The notes: a model not told the origin generated them from the sequence alone. 64,000 nt of DNA from Peterkaempfera sp044755465 (GCF_044755465.1 NZ_JBIVRB010000007.1:186001-250000), one strand, 5' to 3'; positions 48,838 through 57,385 are shown, numbered from the stretch's first letter. Numbers and translations: made by a program.

Positions 48838-50907
48838 GTGCGGGGCCGGTTCGAGGGGGCCGACGCACACCAGGGGGCCGAAGCGCACGACGGGACCGAT
48901 ATGTACGACGGCTCCGATGCCCAGCAGGGCGCAGACCGCCCGGCCGCCGGACCACCACCGGCCGCCCTCCCGGCGGACCAACTCCGTGCGGCCCAGCTCC
49001 CGGCCGACCAGCTCCCGGCGGGCCGCATCTCCGCCGATCCCGCGCCTCCCGTCCCCACGCCTCCCGTCCCCGCGCCGACGGCACCGCACCCGGCGCCCGC
49101 CGGGCACGATCCGGCCGACGACATCGTCTGCCCCTCCTGCGAGACCCCGCTGCCCGGCGTCACCGAGCGGCTGCGGGACGCCCTGCGGGCCGGTGAGTCG
49201 CGGTTCCGCGCCGCCTTCGCGGACGCGGGCATCGGCATGGCCCTGGTCGACGCCGACGACTGCGTCATCGAGGCCAATCCGGCGCTGGCCGCCATGGTCG
49301 GACTGGACGTCTCCGAGCTGGTCCGCAAGCACATCCACCAGTTCATCGACCCGGAGGAGCGCGCCCGCCGCCTCTACCGGGAGCTGGTGGCCGGCGACCG
49401 CGACCGGCTGCGGATCGAGAAGCAGCTCAAGCACCGCGACGGCCACACGGTGTGGACCAACATCACCGTCTCGCTGATCCGGGACGGCGACGGCAATCCG
49501 CTCTACACCCTGGCCATGGTCGAGGACGTCACCGAGCAGCGCCGACTGGGCGACCGGTTGCAGTACCAGTCGCTGCACGACCCGCTGACCAGGCTGCCGA
49601 ACCGCTCGTACTTCTTCGAGCGGCTGGCCGCCGCCTGCGAGGCGCCCGCCGCCGCCCGCCGCCGGGTCGGCCTGTGCTACGTCGACCTGGACGGCTTCGC
49701 CGCCGTCAACGACACCCTGGGCCACCACATCGGGGACGAGCTGCTGGTGGCCGTCGCCGCCCGGCTGGAGCAGCGGTTCGCCCGGGGCGGCGGCCGGCTG
49801 GTGGCGCGGCTCGGCGGTGACGAGTTCGCGCTGCTGGTGCCGGACAGCGAGGGCGACGACCAGCTCACCGGGTTGGCCGAGGAACTGCTGCGGGTCCTCG
49901 ACCAGCCCTTCGACGTGGCCGGGCACCGGCTCGCGGTGACCGCCAGCATCGGGGTGGTGGAGCGCCCGGTGCGCGGCACCACACCCACCGAGCTGGTGAA
50001 GGACGCCGACGCCACCCTGTACTGGTCCAAGGCCGACGGCCGGGCCCGCTGGACGCTGTACGACCCGGACCGGGGCGCACACCAGATGACCCGCCAGCTG
50101 CTGGCCACCGCGCTGCGCCCGGCCCTGGAGCGGGGCGAGTTCGCGGTGGAGTTCCAGCCGCTGGTGGGGCTGGCGGACGGCCGGGTGCACGGCGCCGAGG
50201 CGCTGGTGCGCTGGCGGCACCCGAGGTTCGGGACGCTGTCGCCGGACCGCTTCATCCCGCTGGCCGAGGAGACCGGCGCGATCGTCCCGCTGGGCAAGTG
50301 GGTGCTGGAGGAGTCCTGCCGGCAGGCCCGGCACTGGCTGGACGAGTTCCCGGCGGCGGGGGTGTTCGTCAGCGTCAACCTGGCGGTGCGCCAGGTGTGG
50401 GACTCCGATGTGGTGGCGGACGTGGCCGAGGTGCTGGACCGCACCGGGCTGCCGGCCCGGCTGCTCCAGCTGGAGCTGACCGAGAGCGCGGTGATGGGCC
50501 CGGCCGGGCGGCCGCTCCAGGCCCTCCAGGCGCTGGCCGACATGGGGGTGCGGATCGCCATCGACGACTTCGGCACCGGCTACTCCAACCTGGCGTACCT
50601 CTCCCGGCTGCCGGTGCATGTGCTCAAGCTGGACGGCACCTTCGTGGAGGGGTTCCGCGACCCGGGCGGCACCCGGCGGGACGCGGACGAGAAGATCGTC
50701 AGCGCCATGGTCCGCCTCGCGCACGCGCTGGGCCTCACGGTGACCGCCGAGGGCATCGAGAGCGCCGTGCAGGCCGAGCGGCTGCGCGCCACCGGCTGCG
50801 ACACCGCCCAGGGCTGGTACTTCGCCCGGCCAGGGCCGCCGCACCGGGTGGTCCGGATGCTGCGCGAGGGCCCCTGGCCGGCCGGCGGCCCGGCGGACCC
50901 CCGCTGA
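48838..50907 (+). CDS. cdgA: PAS-GGDEF-EAL cyclic-di-GMP enzyme
   Basis: 689 aa from the GTG at 48838 (MRGRFEGADAHQG), which has GGGAG six bases upstream. N-terminal 95 residues are disordered with repeated PADQL/PAPP segments. PAS domain (LRAGESRFRAAFADAGIGMALVDADDCVIEAN), diguanylate cyclase domain with intact GGDEF (residues 326-330, RLGGDEFALL) and EAL phosphodiesterase domain with intact EAL (454-456, GAEALVRW; DDFGTGYSNLAYLSRL; EGIES). No membrane segments. Both activities could be present. Domain order and position match CdgA (SCO2817), a BldD-controlled developmental c-di-GMP protein. Its pGpG product would be removed by Orn. Confidence 0.9.
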   Translation: MRGRFEGADAHQGAEAHDGTDMYDGSDAQQGADRPAAGPPPAALPADQLRAAQLPADQLPAGRISADPAPPVPTPPVPAPTAPHPAPAGHDPADDIVCPSCETPLPGVTERLRDALRAGESRFRAAFADAGIGMALVDADDCVIEANPALAAMVGLDVSELVRKHIHQFIDPEERARRLYRELVAGDRDRLRIEKQLKHRDGHTVWTNITVSLIRDGDGNPLYTLAMVEDVTEQRRLGDRLQYQSLHDPLTRLPNRSYFFERLAAACEAPAAARRRVGLCYVDLDGFAAVNDTLGHHIGDELLVAVAARLEQRFARGGGRLVARLGGDEFALLVPDSEGDDQLTGLAEELLRVLDQPFDVAGHRLAVTASIGVVERPVRGTTPTELVKDADATLYWSKADGRARWTLYDPDRGAHQMTRQLLATALRPALERGEFAVEFQPLVGLADGRVHGAEALVRWRHPRFGTLSPDRFIPLAEETGAIVPLGKWVLEESCRQARHWLDEFPAAGVFVSVNLAVRQVWDSDVVADVAEVLDRTGLPARLLQLELTESAVMGPAGRPLQALQALADMGVRIAIDDFGTGYSNLAYLSRLPVHVLKLDGTFVEGFRDPGGTRRDADEKIVSAMVRLAHALGLTVTAEGIESAVQAERLRATGCDTAQGWYFARPGPPHRVVRMLREGPWPAGGPADPR

Positions 50908-50974
50908 GGCGGCCCGCCCGCCGAGCGGCGGCCCGGGGTCGCCGCCCCGGGCCGCCGCCGTGTCCGGCGCCGGT

Positions 50975-52486
50975 TCAGCAGGTTCCGCTGTCCGTCCAGA
51001 CGCCGGAGGAGGCGCTGCCCGGGGTCTCGCCCTGGGTCCACCACTTGGCGGTCCACTTGTGGCCGTTGTACGAGACCACCGCGCCACCGCTGTAGGCGGT
51101 GCCGCTGTTCCACGCGGGCACGGTGCAGCTGCCGCCGCCGGTCGTGCCGCCGGTGCCCGTACCACCGGTGCAGGCGCCGTTGTCCGTCCAGACGCCGGAG
51201 GAGGCGCTGCCCGGGGTCTCGCCCTGGGTCCACCACTTGGCGGTCCAGTTGTGCCCGTTGTACGAGACCACCGCGCCACCGCTGTAGGCGGTGCCGCTGT
51301 TCCACGCGGCGGCCGTGCAGCCGGTCGGCGGCGGGGTGGTGGTGCCGCCGGTCGAGCCGCTGGTCGAGCCGCTGGTCGAGCCGCCGGTGCCGCCGCCGGT
51401 GGGCGGGGTGGCGCCGGCGAACCGCACCGAGAACTTGGCGAAGTCCCAGGGCGCCTGCGGCACGCTGCTGCACGTACCGGAGGTCTTGCCGTTGTTGTCC
51501 GCCGGGGTGCACTGCCGGTCGCGGTTGAGCGACCAGAAGGTGTAGCGGGCCAGCTTGTGCGAGGTGGCGTAGTCCAGCACCTGCTGGAAGTCCGACTGGA
51601 GGAACATCTCGCCGGTGTCGCTGCGGCCGTTCATCATCGAGACGCCCTCGTGGGCGTACGCGGTGGCGGCGTCCCAGCCGAAGGTGGAGCGCAGTACGCC
51701 GTTGAAGTTCTCCAGTGCGCTGATCTGCGCCGCGGCGCCGTTGAAGCCGCCGTCGAAGGGCATGATGGAGAAGTTGGCGGGCGTGAAGCCCTGCGACTTG
51801 GCCTCGTTCAGCATCTGCTTGCCGAACCAGCCGGTGCCATCGGCGGTGCCGGCGGTGGTGACCGAGACATAGAGCCCGGCGTTCCTGGTCTGGAGGATCT
51901 TGGCCGCGCCGATCTCGTTGTGGATGGCGGCGGTGTTCTCGTACTCCGGCTCCTCAAGGTCGAAGTCGATCGCCTTGAGCTGGTACTTGTCGATGACCTG
52001 CTGGTATGCGGCGGCGGTGGCCTCCGGGGTGCTGCATGCCTGGCCGAGCTTGGTGCCGCCGTAGCCGCCGATGGAGACCGACACATCGCCGCCCGCCGCG
52101 CGGATGGCGCTGATCAGCCCGGCCACCTGGGTGTCGGCGGAGACGGCGGCGGTGCCGTCCCAGGTCGGCGAGCAGCCGCCGCCGTTCGGCGCCAGGATGA
52201 AGGCCAGCTGGAACGCCTTCAGGCCGCTGGCGGACATGATCTCGGTGGCGCTGGGCGGGTCGTTGTCCAGCGGCATCAGATAGGGCGCGGCGGCGTACCA
52301 GTTGCTGCCGAGGGACGCCTGCGCGGCGGCGGGTGCGCTGGTGGACGCCTGGGCGGCGCCGCTCTCGACGGCGGCCAGCAGGCCACCGGCGGCGAGGGCG
52401 GCGGCGGCGGTGACGGCGGTGGCCCTGCCGAGCCGGCGGGGGCGCCGGTGGACAGGGGTCTGCGGGGTGCGCGGAGTGCGCGGCAC
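50975..52486 (-). CDS. Secreted GH18 chitinase with tandem CBM5/12-like domains
   Basis: 503 aa. The GTG at 52486 (MPRTPRTPQTPVHRRPRR) has AGGAGG five bases upstream. A basic N-region and hydrophobic core give a long signal peptide ending near AQAS. The GH18 domain has SIGGYGGTKLG and the catalytic LKAIDFDLEEPE (DxDxE). A Gly/Ser/Thr linker leads to two copies of AAWNSGTAYSGGAVVSYNG ... WTAKWWTQGETPG, aromatic-rich chitin-binding domains of the CBM5/12 type. DNA of the two copies is almost identical. It lies downstream of the SARP gene on the same strand. Promoter repeats suggest DasR/chitin control. Confidence 0.92.
   Translation of the reverse strand: MPRTPRTPQTPVHRRPRRLGRATAVTAAAALAAGGLLAAVESGAAQASTSAPAAAQASLGSNWYAAAPYLMPLDNDPPSATEIMSASGLKAFQLAFILAPNGGGCSPTWDGTAAVSADTQVAGLISAIRAAGGDVSVSIGGYGGTKLGQACSTPEATAAAYQQVIDKYQLKAIDFDLEEPEYENTAAIHNEIGAAKILQTRNAGLYVSVTTAGTADGTGWFGKQMLNEAKSQGFTPANFSIMPFDGGFNGAAAQISALENFNGVLRSTFGWDAATAYAHEGVSMMNGRSDTGEMFLQSDFQQVLDYATSHKLARYTFWSLNRDRQCTPADNNGKTSGTCSSVPQAPWDFAKFSVRFAGATPPTGGGTGGSTSGSTSGSTGGTTTPPPTGCTAAAWNSGTAYSGGAVVSYNGHNWTAKWWTQGETPGSASSGVWTDNGACTGGTGTGGTTGGGSCTVPAWNSGTAYSGGAVVSYNGHKWTAKWWTQGETPGSASSGVWTDSGTC
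50989..51117 (-). repeat. Chitinase CBM repeat, copy 2 (C-terminal)
   Basis: 129 bases differing from 51181-51309 at only two positions by eye. Direct repeat. Confidence 0.9.
51181..51309 (-). repeat. Chitinase CBM repeat, copy 1
   Basis: 129 bases, direct repeat of 50989-51117, 192 bases apart start to start. Confidence 0.9.
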
Positions 52487-52605
52487 AGGTGCCTCCTCGT
52501 GGGGGGAGAGGGAGGGACGCGCCGTACTCGGCGCTCCTGGAGGGAGGAGCGCCGGCGGGTTCCGGGCACCCAGCGTGGCCGCGAGTCGGGTGCACGTCAA
52601 GGTAT

Positions 52606-52630
52606 TGGACTAGACCTTTTACCTGGACCA
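52606..52630 (-). promoter_or_regulatory. Chitinase-type direct repeats (dre-like)
   Basis: Read toward the chitinase: TGGTCCAGGTAA then AGGTCTAGTCCA, sharing GGTC(C/T)AG at a 13-base period. The second is 10/12 to the DasR box TGGTCTAGACCA. Located 120-145 bases before the start, in an A/T-rich pocket. Confidence 0.6.
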
Positions 52631-52751
52631 ATTCCGGCCCACCTTGACCGCCCCCGAGGGCCGCAAAAGCCCCTGACCTGCACCGATGCCCCGTCGGAAG
52701 CCCCGTCTCGCCAGCGGACCACCGGTCGTCCGACCGGAGGGGAGCCGCCCG

Positions 52752-53582
52752 CTACACCGCGAGCCGGGTCAGCGCGGAGCCACCGGCGGTCGGCGGGTCC
52801 AGCCGGGGTTCGCCCGCCAGGATCGCCTGCTGGAGCTGCTGCAACCGGGCCGACGGCTCGATCCCGAGCCGCTCCACCAGCGCGCCGCGCAGCCGCTGGT
52901 AGGCGTCCAGCGCCCGCCAGGCGCTCCCGGCGCGGTAGTGGGCCAGCATCAGCTGCGCGCAGAGGTTCTCCTGCATCGGGTGCCGGACCGTCAGGACGTG
53001 CAGCTCGCCCAGCAGCTCCGCATGCCGGCCGAGGTGCAGGTCGGCGTCGATCCGCCGCTCCAGCACGCTCATCCGCAGCTCCTCCAGCCGCAGCACCTCC
53101 AGCCCGAGGACCGGCCCGACCCGTACGTCCACCAGGGCCGGCCCGCGCCACATCTCCAGCGCCCGAGCCAGCAGCGCCGAGGCGACCTGGTAGTCCCCCA
53201 CCTCATGGGCGGTGCGGCCCTGGGCGGCGAGCCGTTCGAACTCCCGGACGTCCACCGCGTCGGCCGGCACGTCCAGCCGGTAGCCGCCGTGCCCGGTGGC
53301 GAGCACTTCCTTGGCGCAGAGCGCACCGGAGGCCGGGTCCTCGCCGGCCAGTGCCGCCGTGATCTTGCGGCGCAGTTGCAGGATGTAGGTCTGGAGCGTG
53401 GTGGCGGCGCTGCGCGGCAGGTCGGCGCCGCCCCAGACCTCCTCCATCAGGGTGGGAACCGTCACCAGGCGGCCGGCGTGCAGCGCCAGCAGTGCGAGGA
53501 TCTGCCGGGGCTTTCCGGCGGTGGGCACGATCGATGTGCGGTACTGCCGGGCCGCCAGCGGTCCCAGGACTGCGATCTCCAC
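52752..53582 (-). CDS. SARP-family (AfsR/DnrI-type) transcriptional activator
   Basis: 276 aa. N-terminal OmpR-like winged helix (MEIAVLGPLAARQ; GKPRQILALLALHAGRLVTVPTLMEEVWG; SAATTLQTYILQLRRKI; GYRLDVPADAVDVREFERL). A bacterial transcriptional activation domain follows (residues about 100-250; RALEMWRGPALVDV, ELHVLTVRHPMQENLCAQLMLAHYRAG, ALDAYQRLRGALVERLGIEPSARLQQL). GTG start at 53582 after AAAGGGGAA. It is small, with no ATPase part, like pathway-specific SARPs, and is divergent from the RiPP precursor gene, so probably its activator. Confidence 0.93.
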   Translation of the reverse strand: MEIAVLGPLAARQYRTSIVPTAGKPRQILALLALHAGRLVTVPTLMEEVWGGADLPRSAATTLQTYILQLRRKITAALAGEDPASGALCAKEVLATGHGGYRLDVPADAVDVREFERLAAQGRTAHEVGDYQVASALLARALEMWRGPALVDVRVGPVLGLEVLRLEELRMSVLERRIDADLHLGRHAELLGELHVLTVRHPMQENLCAQLMLAHYRAGSAWRALDAYQRLRGALVERLGIEPSARLQQLQQAILAGEPRLDPPTAGGSALTRLAV

Positions 53583-53722
53583 TTCGTGGTTCCCCTTTCA
53601 CGGCGCACCGGCGGGACGCCGGCGCGCGGAGCGCTGCCGGCTCGGGCCGTCCCGTCGGTCACCCACTGAGGCTGGCACCGGGGCGGCCGGGGGGCCAGTG
53701 AGGGAGTCATGAGCCGGTTCGT

Positions 53723-53786
53723 GAAGAATTCATGCCCCACTTGTGATGTCCGCACTGTGCGGGTGGGGGCCCGTACCGAAGAATTC
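53723..53786. promoter_or_regulatory. GAAGAATTC direct repeats between SARP and RiPP precursor
   Basis: GAAGAATTC at 53723-53731 and again at 53778-53786, 55 bases apart (five times 11), in the divergent promoter region. A/T-rich elements are rare here. SARPs bind direct repeats in phase with 11-base multiples, so this is a candidate site. Confidence 0.4.
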
Positions 53787-53838
53787 CGCCTGTCGGCTCG
53801 GGGACGACCGGAGCGAGCCACCGGACTTGGGAGAGACC

Positions 53839-54246
53839 ATGGGTACCACGGCGCAGCGCACCGCAGCGGCCCGCACGGAGCGCGCCGCGAGCATCGATCA
53901 GGACCTGCGCTTCACCGAGTTGGTCGCGCGGGCCGGGATCGAACCGGAGCTGACGGCCCGCTACGGCGAGGACCCGTTCGCCGCCCTCGCCGGGCTGGGC
54001 CTGCTGCCGGGCGCGGCCGCCGGGTCGGGTGCGCGGTCGCTGGTGATCGAGGACCTCGACGCGCCCGCCGACCCGCCGTCCATCGTCTGCTGGCGCAGCG
54101 GTGGCCCCGAGGCGCGGGGGCTGGTGATCGAGGATCTGGCGGCGCCGGCCGGTGACGCGCCGATCGTCTGCTGGCGTACCCAGGCCGACCCCGCCGAGCA
54201 GGCCGCCGCCAGTGGTGTGCGGCCCGCCGGGTGGTTCCTCGCATGA
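53839..54246 (+). CDS. RiPP (azoline-type) precursor with two repeated core cassettes
   Basis: 135 aa from the ATG at 53839 (MGTTAQRTAAARTERAAS) after GGGAGAG. Residues 20-65 form a leader-like helical region (FTELVARAGIEPELTARYGEDPFAALAGLGLLPGA), faintly like nitrile-hydratase-type leaders (DPxAALAxLGL). Then come two 20-residue repeats, LVIEDLDAPADPPSIVCWRS (68-87) and LVIEDLAAPAGDAPIVCWRT (95-114), seven residues apart, and a tail ending GWFLA. C84/S87 and C111/T114 are the cyclisable residues. These are the only cysteines. The stop overlaps the start of the cyclodehydratase (ATGA), so the products are coupled. I know of no described peptide with this core. Confidence 0.72.
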   Translation: MGTTAQRTAAARTERAASIDQDLRFTELVARAGIEPELTARYGEDPFAALAGLGLLPGAAAGSGARSLVIEDLDAPADPPSIVCWRSGGPEARGLVIEDLAAPAGDAPIVCWRTQADPAEQAAASGVRPAGWFLA

Positions 54247-56567
54247 CCGCGACGGGGGAGCAGGAGACGGCGGGGCCGGCGGCGAGGGGGGCGCGAGCCG
54301 GGGCCGTGGCGCCGGTTGTGGGCTTCAAGCGCCACCTGCGCGCCGCGGTGGTCCCGGGGGAGGCCGTCTACCTGCTGTCCGGTCGTGGGGTGACCGCCCT
54401 GCACGGCGACCACACCGAGACCCTGCTCCCCCTGCTGGACGGCACCCGCACCCTGCCCGAGGTGGTCGAACAGGCGGCGCGCTCGATGCCGGCCGCCGAG
54501 GCCGCCGCCGCGCTGCGCCGGCTCGCGGACGCCGGGCTGGTCAGGGGCCGTACGCCCGGCCGGCCCGCCGACCCGGCCGCCGAGGCGTACTGGGACCAGG
54601 CCGGGCTGGACGGCGGCCGGGCCGCCGCCGAGGTGGCCGGCGCCCCGGTGCGGGTGGTGGCGCTGGGTGGGGCGGAGTCGGGCGCCGAGGCCGCGCGCGG
54701 CGCCTGCCGGGCCTCCGGCCTGGCGGTGCGGGAGTCCGCCGAGGGCACCGCGCTGACCCTGGTGCTGTGCGACGACTACCTCGACCCCCGGCTGGCCGCG
54801 CTGGACGCCGAGCACCGCGCGGCGGGCCGCCCGTGGCTGCTGGCCAAGCCGGGCGGCGCCGTGCCGTGGGTGGGCCCGGTCTTCCGGCCCGGCGAGGGCG
54901 CCTGCTGGCACTGCCTGGCGGAGCGGCTGCGCGGGCACCGCCGCTCCGAGCGGCCGGTGCAGCACGCGCTCGGCCTGGACGGGCCGGTGCCACTGCCGGA
55001 GGCGTCGCTGGCGGCGGGTCGGGCGCTGGGCCTGAACGCGGCGGTGCTGGAGGCGGCCAAGTGGCTGGCGGGTCTGCGGTACGAGGGCCAGGGGTCGGTG
55101 CGCACCCTGGACACGCTGGAGCTGGGCAGTACGGCGCACCGCGTCGTCCGCCGCCCGCAGTGCGCCGGCTGCGGTGACCCGGGCCTGGTCGCCGCCCGGG
55201 TGGGCGCCCCGGTGGTGCCGGTCTCCCGGCCGAAGGCGCCGCACGACGGCAATGGGCACCGGGCGCTGACGCCGCAGCAGATGCTGGAGCGGTACGGCCA
55301 TCTGGTGAGCCCGGTGACCGGTGTGGTGCGGGAGCTGCGGCGGGACCCGCGCGGGCCGGAGTTCGTCGAGTGCTACCTCTCCGGCCAGAACCTGGCGGTG
55401 GGCTCCGGCACCCTGGCCGGGCTGCGGGCCGGGCTGCGGGCGCTGAGCGGCGGCAAGGGGCTGACCGCCGACGAGGCCAGGGTGAGCGCGCTGGGCGAGG
55501 CGGTCGAGCGGTACTGCGGCTCACGGCAGGGCGACGAGCCGACCTTCCGGGCGAGCCTGCGGGAGCTGGGCGCGGCGGCGGTGCATCCCAACGACTGCCA
55601 GCTGTACGGCGAGCGGCAGTTCCGCGACCGCGACCGGTGGAACGCGGTGCACTCGCACTTCCAGTACGTCTCGGCGCCGTTCGACGAGCGGGCGCCGGTG
55701 GACTGGACGCCGGTCTGGTCGCTCACCGCCGACCGGCAGCGGCTGCTGCCCACCTCGCTGCTGTACTTCGACGCCGGGGAGAGCGGGGCCTGCGGGCTGC
55801 GGGCCGACTCCAACGGCAACGCGGCCGGCGGCAGTCTGGAGGACGCGCTGGTCCAGGGGTTCCTTGAGCTGGTGGAGCGGGACGCGGTCGCGCTGTGGTG
55901 GTACAACCGCACCCGGCAGCCCGCCGTGGACCTGGGCTCGTTCGACGCGCCCTGGCTCGCCCCGATGCTGGCCGGCTACCGCCGGTCGAACCGCGAGGTC
56001 TGGGCGCTTGACCTCACCTCCGACCTGGGCATTCCGGTGGTGGCGGCGCTGTCCCGGCGTACCGACAAGCCCGCCGAGGACGTGGTGTTCGGCTTCGGCG
56101 CCCACTTCGACCCGGCGGTGGCGATGCGCCGGGCGCTGACCGAGATGGGCCAGCTGCTGCCCGGTGCCGCGCGGGCCCGTCCGGACGGCACCGGCTACAC
56201 GGTCACCGATCCGGAGCCGTACACCTGGTGGACGCGGGCGACCGTCGCCAACCAGCCCTATCTGCTGCCCGACCCGGCGCAGTCCGTCCGGACCCGCGCC
56301 GACTGGGCGTACACCCCGCGCGGCGACCTGGCCGCCGACGTCGCGGAGATCACCCGGCTGGTGACGGCGCACGGCATGGAGCTGCTGGTGCTGGACCAGA
56401 CCCGCCCGGACATCGGGCTGCCGGTGGTCAAGGTGATCGTCCCGGGGCTGCGGCACTTCTGGGCGCGCTTCGCGCCGGGCCGGCTGTTCGACGTACCGGT
56501 GGCGCTGGGGCGGCTGGCCGAGCCGACCCGGTACGAGGACCTCAACCCGATCCCGCTGTTCGTCTGA
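54243..56567 (+). CDS. Fused RRE/E1-like and YcaO cyclodehydratase (azoline-forming)
   Basis: 774 aa. N-terminal RiPP recognition winged helix (VGFKRHLRAAVVPGEAVYLLSGRG ... LADAGLV). E1/ThiF-like region with the zinc tetrad C221xxC224 (CWHC) and C307xxC310 (CAGC). YcaO domain from about residue 350 with the ATP-site pieces ALGEAVERYCG (E419, E422), GFLELVERDAVALWWY (E542, E545) and a C-terminal PIP (NPIPLFV) in place of the usual PxPxP. Fused C-D enzymes of this type convert Cys/Ser/Thr to azolines using ATP. Its ATG at 54243 overlaps the precursor stop. Confidence 0.93.
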   Translation: MTATGEQETAGPAARGARAGAVAPVVGFKRHLRAAVVPGEAVYLLSGRGVTALHGDHTETLLPLLDGTRTLPEVVEQAARSMPAAEAAAALRRLADAGLVRGRTPGRPADPAAEAYWDQAGLDGGRAAAEVAGAPVRVVALGGAESGAEAARGACRASGLAVRESAEGTALTLVLCDDYLDPRLAALDAEHRAAGRPWLLAKPGGAVPWVGPVFRPGEGACWHCLAERLRGHRRSERPVQHALGLDGPVPLPEASLAAGRALGLNAAVLEAAKWLAGLRYEGQGSVRTLDTLELGSTAHRVVRRPQCAGCGDPGLVAARVGAPVVPVSRPKAPHDGNGHRALTPQQMLERYGHLVSPVTGVVRELRRDPRGPEFVECYLSGQNLAVGSGTLAGLRAGLRALSGGKGLTADEARVSALGEAVERYCGSRQGDEPTFRASLRELGAAAVHPNDCQLYGERQFRDRDRWNAVHSHFQYVSAPFDERAPVDWTPVWSLTADRQRLLPTSLLYFDAGESGACGLRADSNGNAAGGSLEDALVQGFLELVERDAVALWWYNRTRQPAVDLGSFDAPWLAPMLAGYRRSNREVWALDLTSDLGIPVVAALSRRTDKPAEDVVFGFGAHFDPAVAMRRALTEMGQLLPGAARARPDGTGYTVTDPEPYTWWTRATVANQPYLLPDPAQSVRTRADWAYTPRGDLAADVAEITRLVTAHGMELLVLDQTRPDIGLPVVKVIVPGLRHFWARFAPGRLFDVPVALGRLAEPTRYEDLNPIPLFV

Positions 56568-56589
56568 CGCGGCCCGCGCACCGGGCCAC

Positions 56590-56715
56590 CGCCCGCAGGC
56601 CCGCGACCCGCGCACCCTCCGTCCACGAACCCTCCGCCCACGAACCCTCTGGCCGTGACCCTCCAGCCATGACCCCACAGCCATGACCCACCGCCACGAA
56701 CCACCGGCCACGAAC
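56590..56715 (+). repeat. Degenerate CCACGAACC/CCATGACCC repeats
   Basis: The gap between the cyclodehydratase and the next gene consists of about seven imperfect 12-16 base units around CCACGAACC or CC(A/G)TGACCC. Confidence 0.6.
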
Positions 56716-56749
56716 CCGCCGACGACGGACAAGGAGCAAGGAGCCCACC

Positions 56750-57385
56750 GTGGCTGAGGTGACATCACATGCCCGGAGCGGCGGCAGTGCGCCGGCCGAA
56801 CTCTGGTCCTTCCGGGTGGACGTGGCCGTGGAGTACGACCGGCCGGCGCGGTCGGTGCTGGTCCGCGGGCCGTGGGGCGACCAGGAGTTGCCGGAGCCGG
56901 GGCCGGTGGTGCGCGAGGTGCTGCGCAGGATGGAGCTCGGGCCGATCTCGCTGCAGAACGCCCTGGGCCGCCCCGGCGAGGCGGGGGCCGCCTCGCCCGC
57001 CGACCGGGCCCGGGTGGCGGCGGTGCTGGAGCGGCTGCAGGACGTGGTGGTCCGCTCCCCCACCGTCCCGGACACCGGTCAGCCGATGCTGTCGGTGGTG
57101 CCGACCGCCCCGGCGGCGGCGCTGCGGCTGGGGGCACCGGCCACGGGCGGCCGCGTCCAGTTGGTCGGACGTACCAGCCTGCGGCGGGCGGACGGTGAAC
57201 TGCTGCTGGAGGCACCGGGATTGTCGTACCAGGTGGTGCTGCACCGTGCGGAGGCGTTAGAGCTGGTCCGGGTGTTGCGGCGGCCGATCCGGCCGGAGTC
57301 GGCCCGGTGCTGCGCGGGCGGCGGGCCGGCGCTGGTGTATCTGCTGGCGGCGGGGCTGGTGGTGCCGGTCACCGAAGGGTGCTGA
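56750..57385 (+). CDS. Stand-alone SagB N-terminal-like protein of the RiPP locus
   Basis: 211 aa. GTG at 56750 after AAGGAG. Segments RVDVAVEYDRPARSVLVRGPWGDQEL, RRMELGPISLQNAL, GGRVQLVGRTSLRRADGELLLEAPGLSYQVVLHRAEALELVRVLRRP and GPALVYLLAAGLVVP look like the N-terminal part of SagB/ThcOx azoline dehydrogenases. The protein stops where the FMN nitroreductase domain should start, and no nitroreductase frame follows. It may be a partner or recognition subunit without oxidase activity, or a relic. The assignment is tentative. Confidence 0.6.
   Translation: MAEVTSHARSGGSAPAELWSFRVDVAVEYDRPARSVLVRGPWGDQELPEPGPVVREVLRRMELGPISLQNALGRPGEAGAASPADRARVAAVLERLQDVVVRSPTVPDTGQPMLSVVPTAPAAALRLGAPATGGRVQLVGRTSLRRADGELLLEAPGLSYQVVLHRAEALELVRVLRRPIRPESARCCAGGGPALVYLLAAGLVVPVTEGC

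Noticed and set aside
56590..56715. CRISPR-like array
   Set aside because: Units are short, imperfect and have no spacers; no cas genes nearby. The Cas4-like cysteines at 35 kb belong to a helicase operon without cas1 or cas2.
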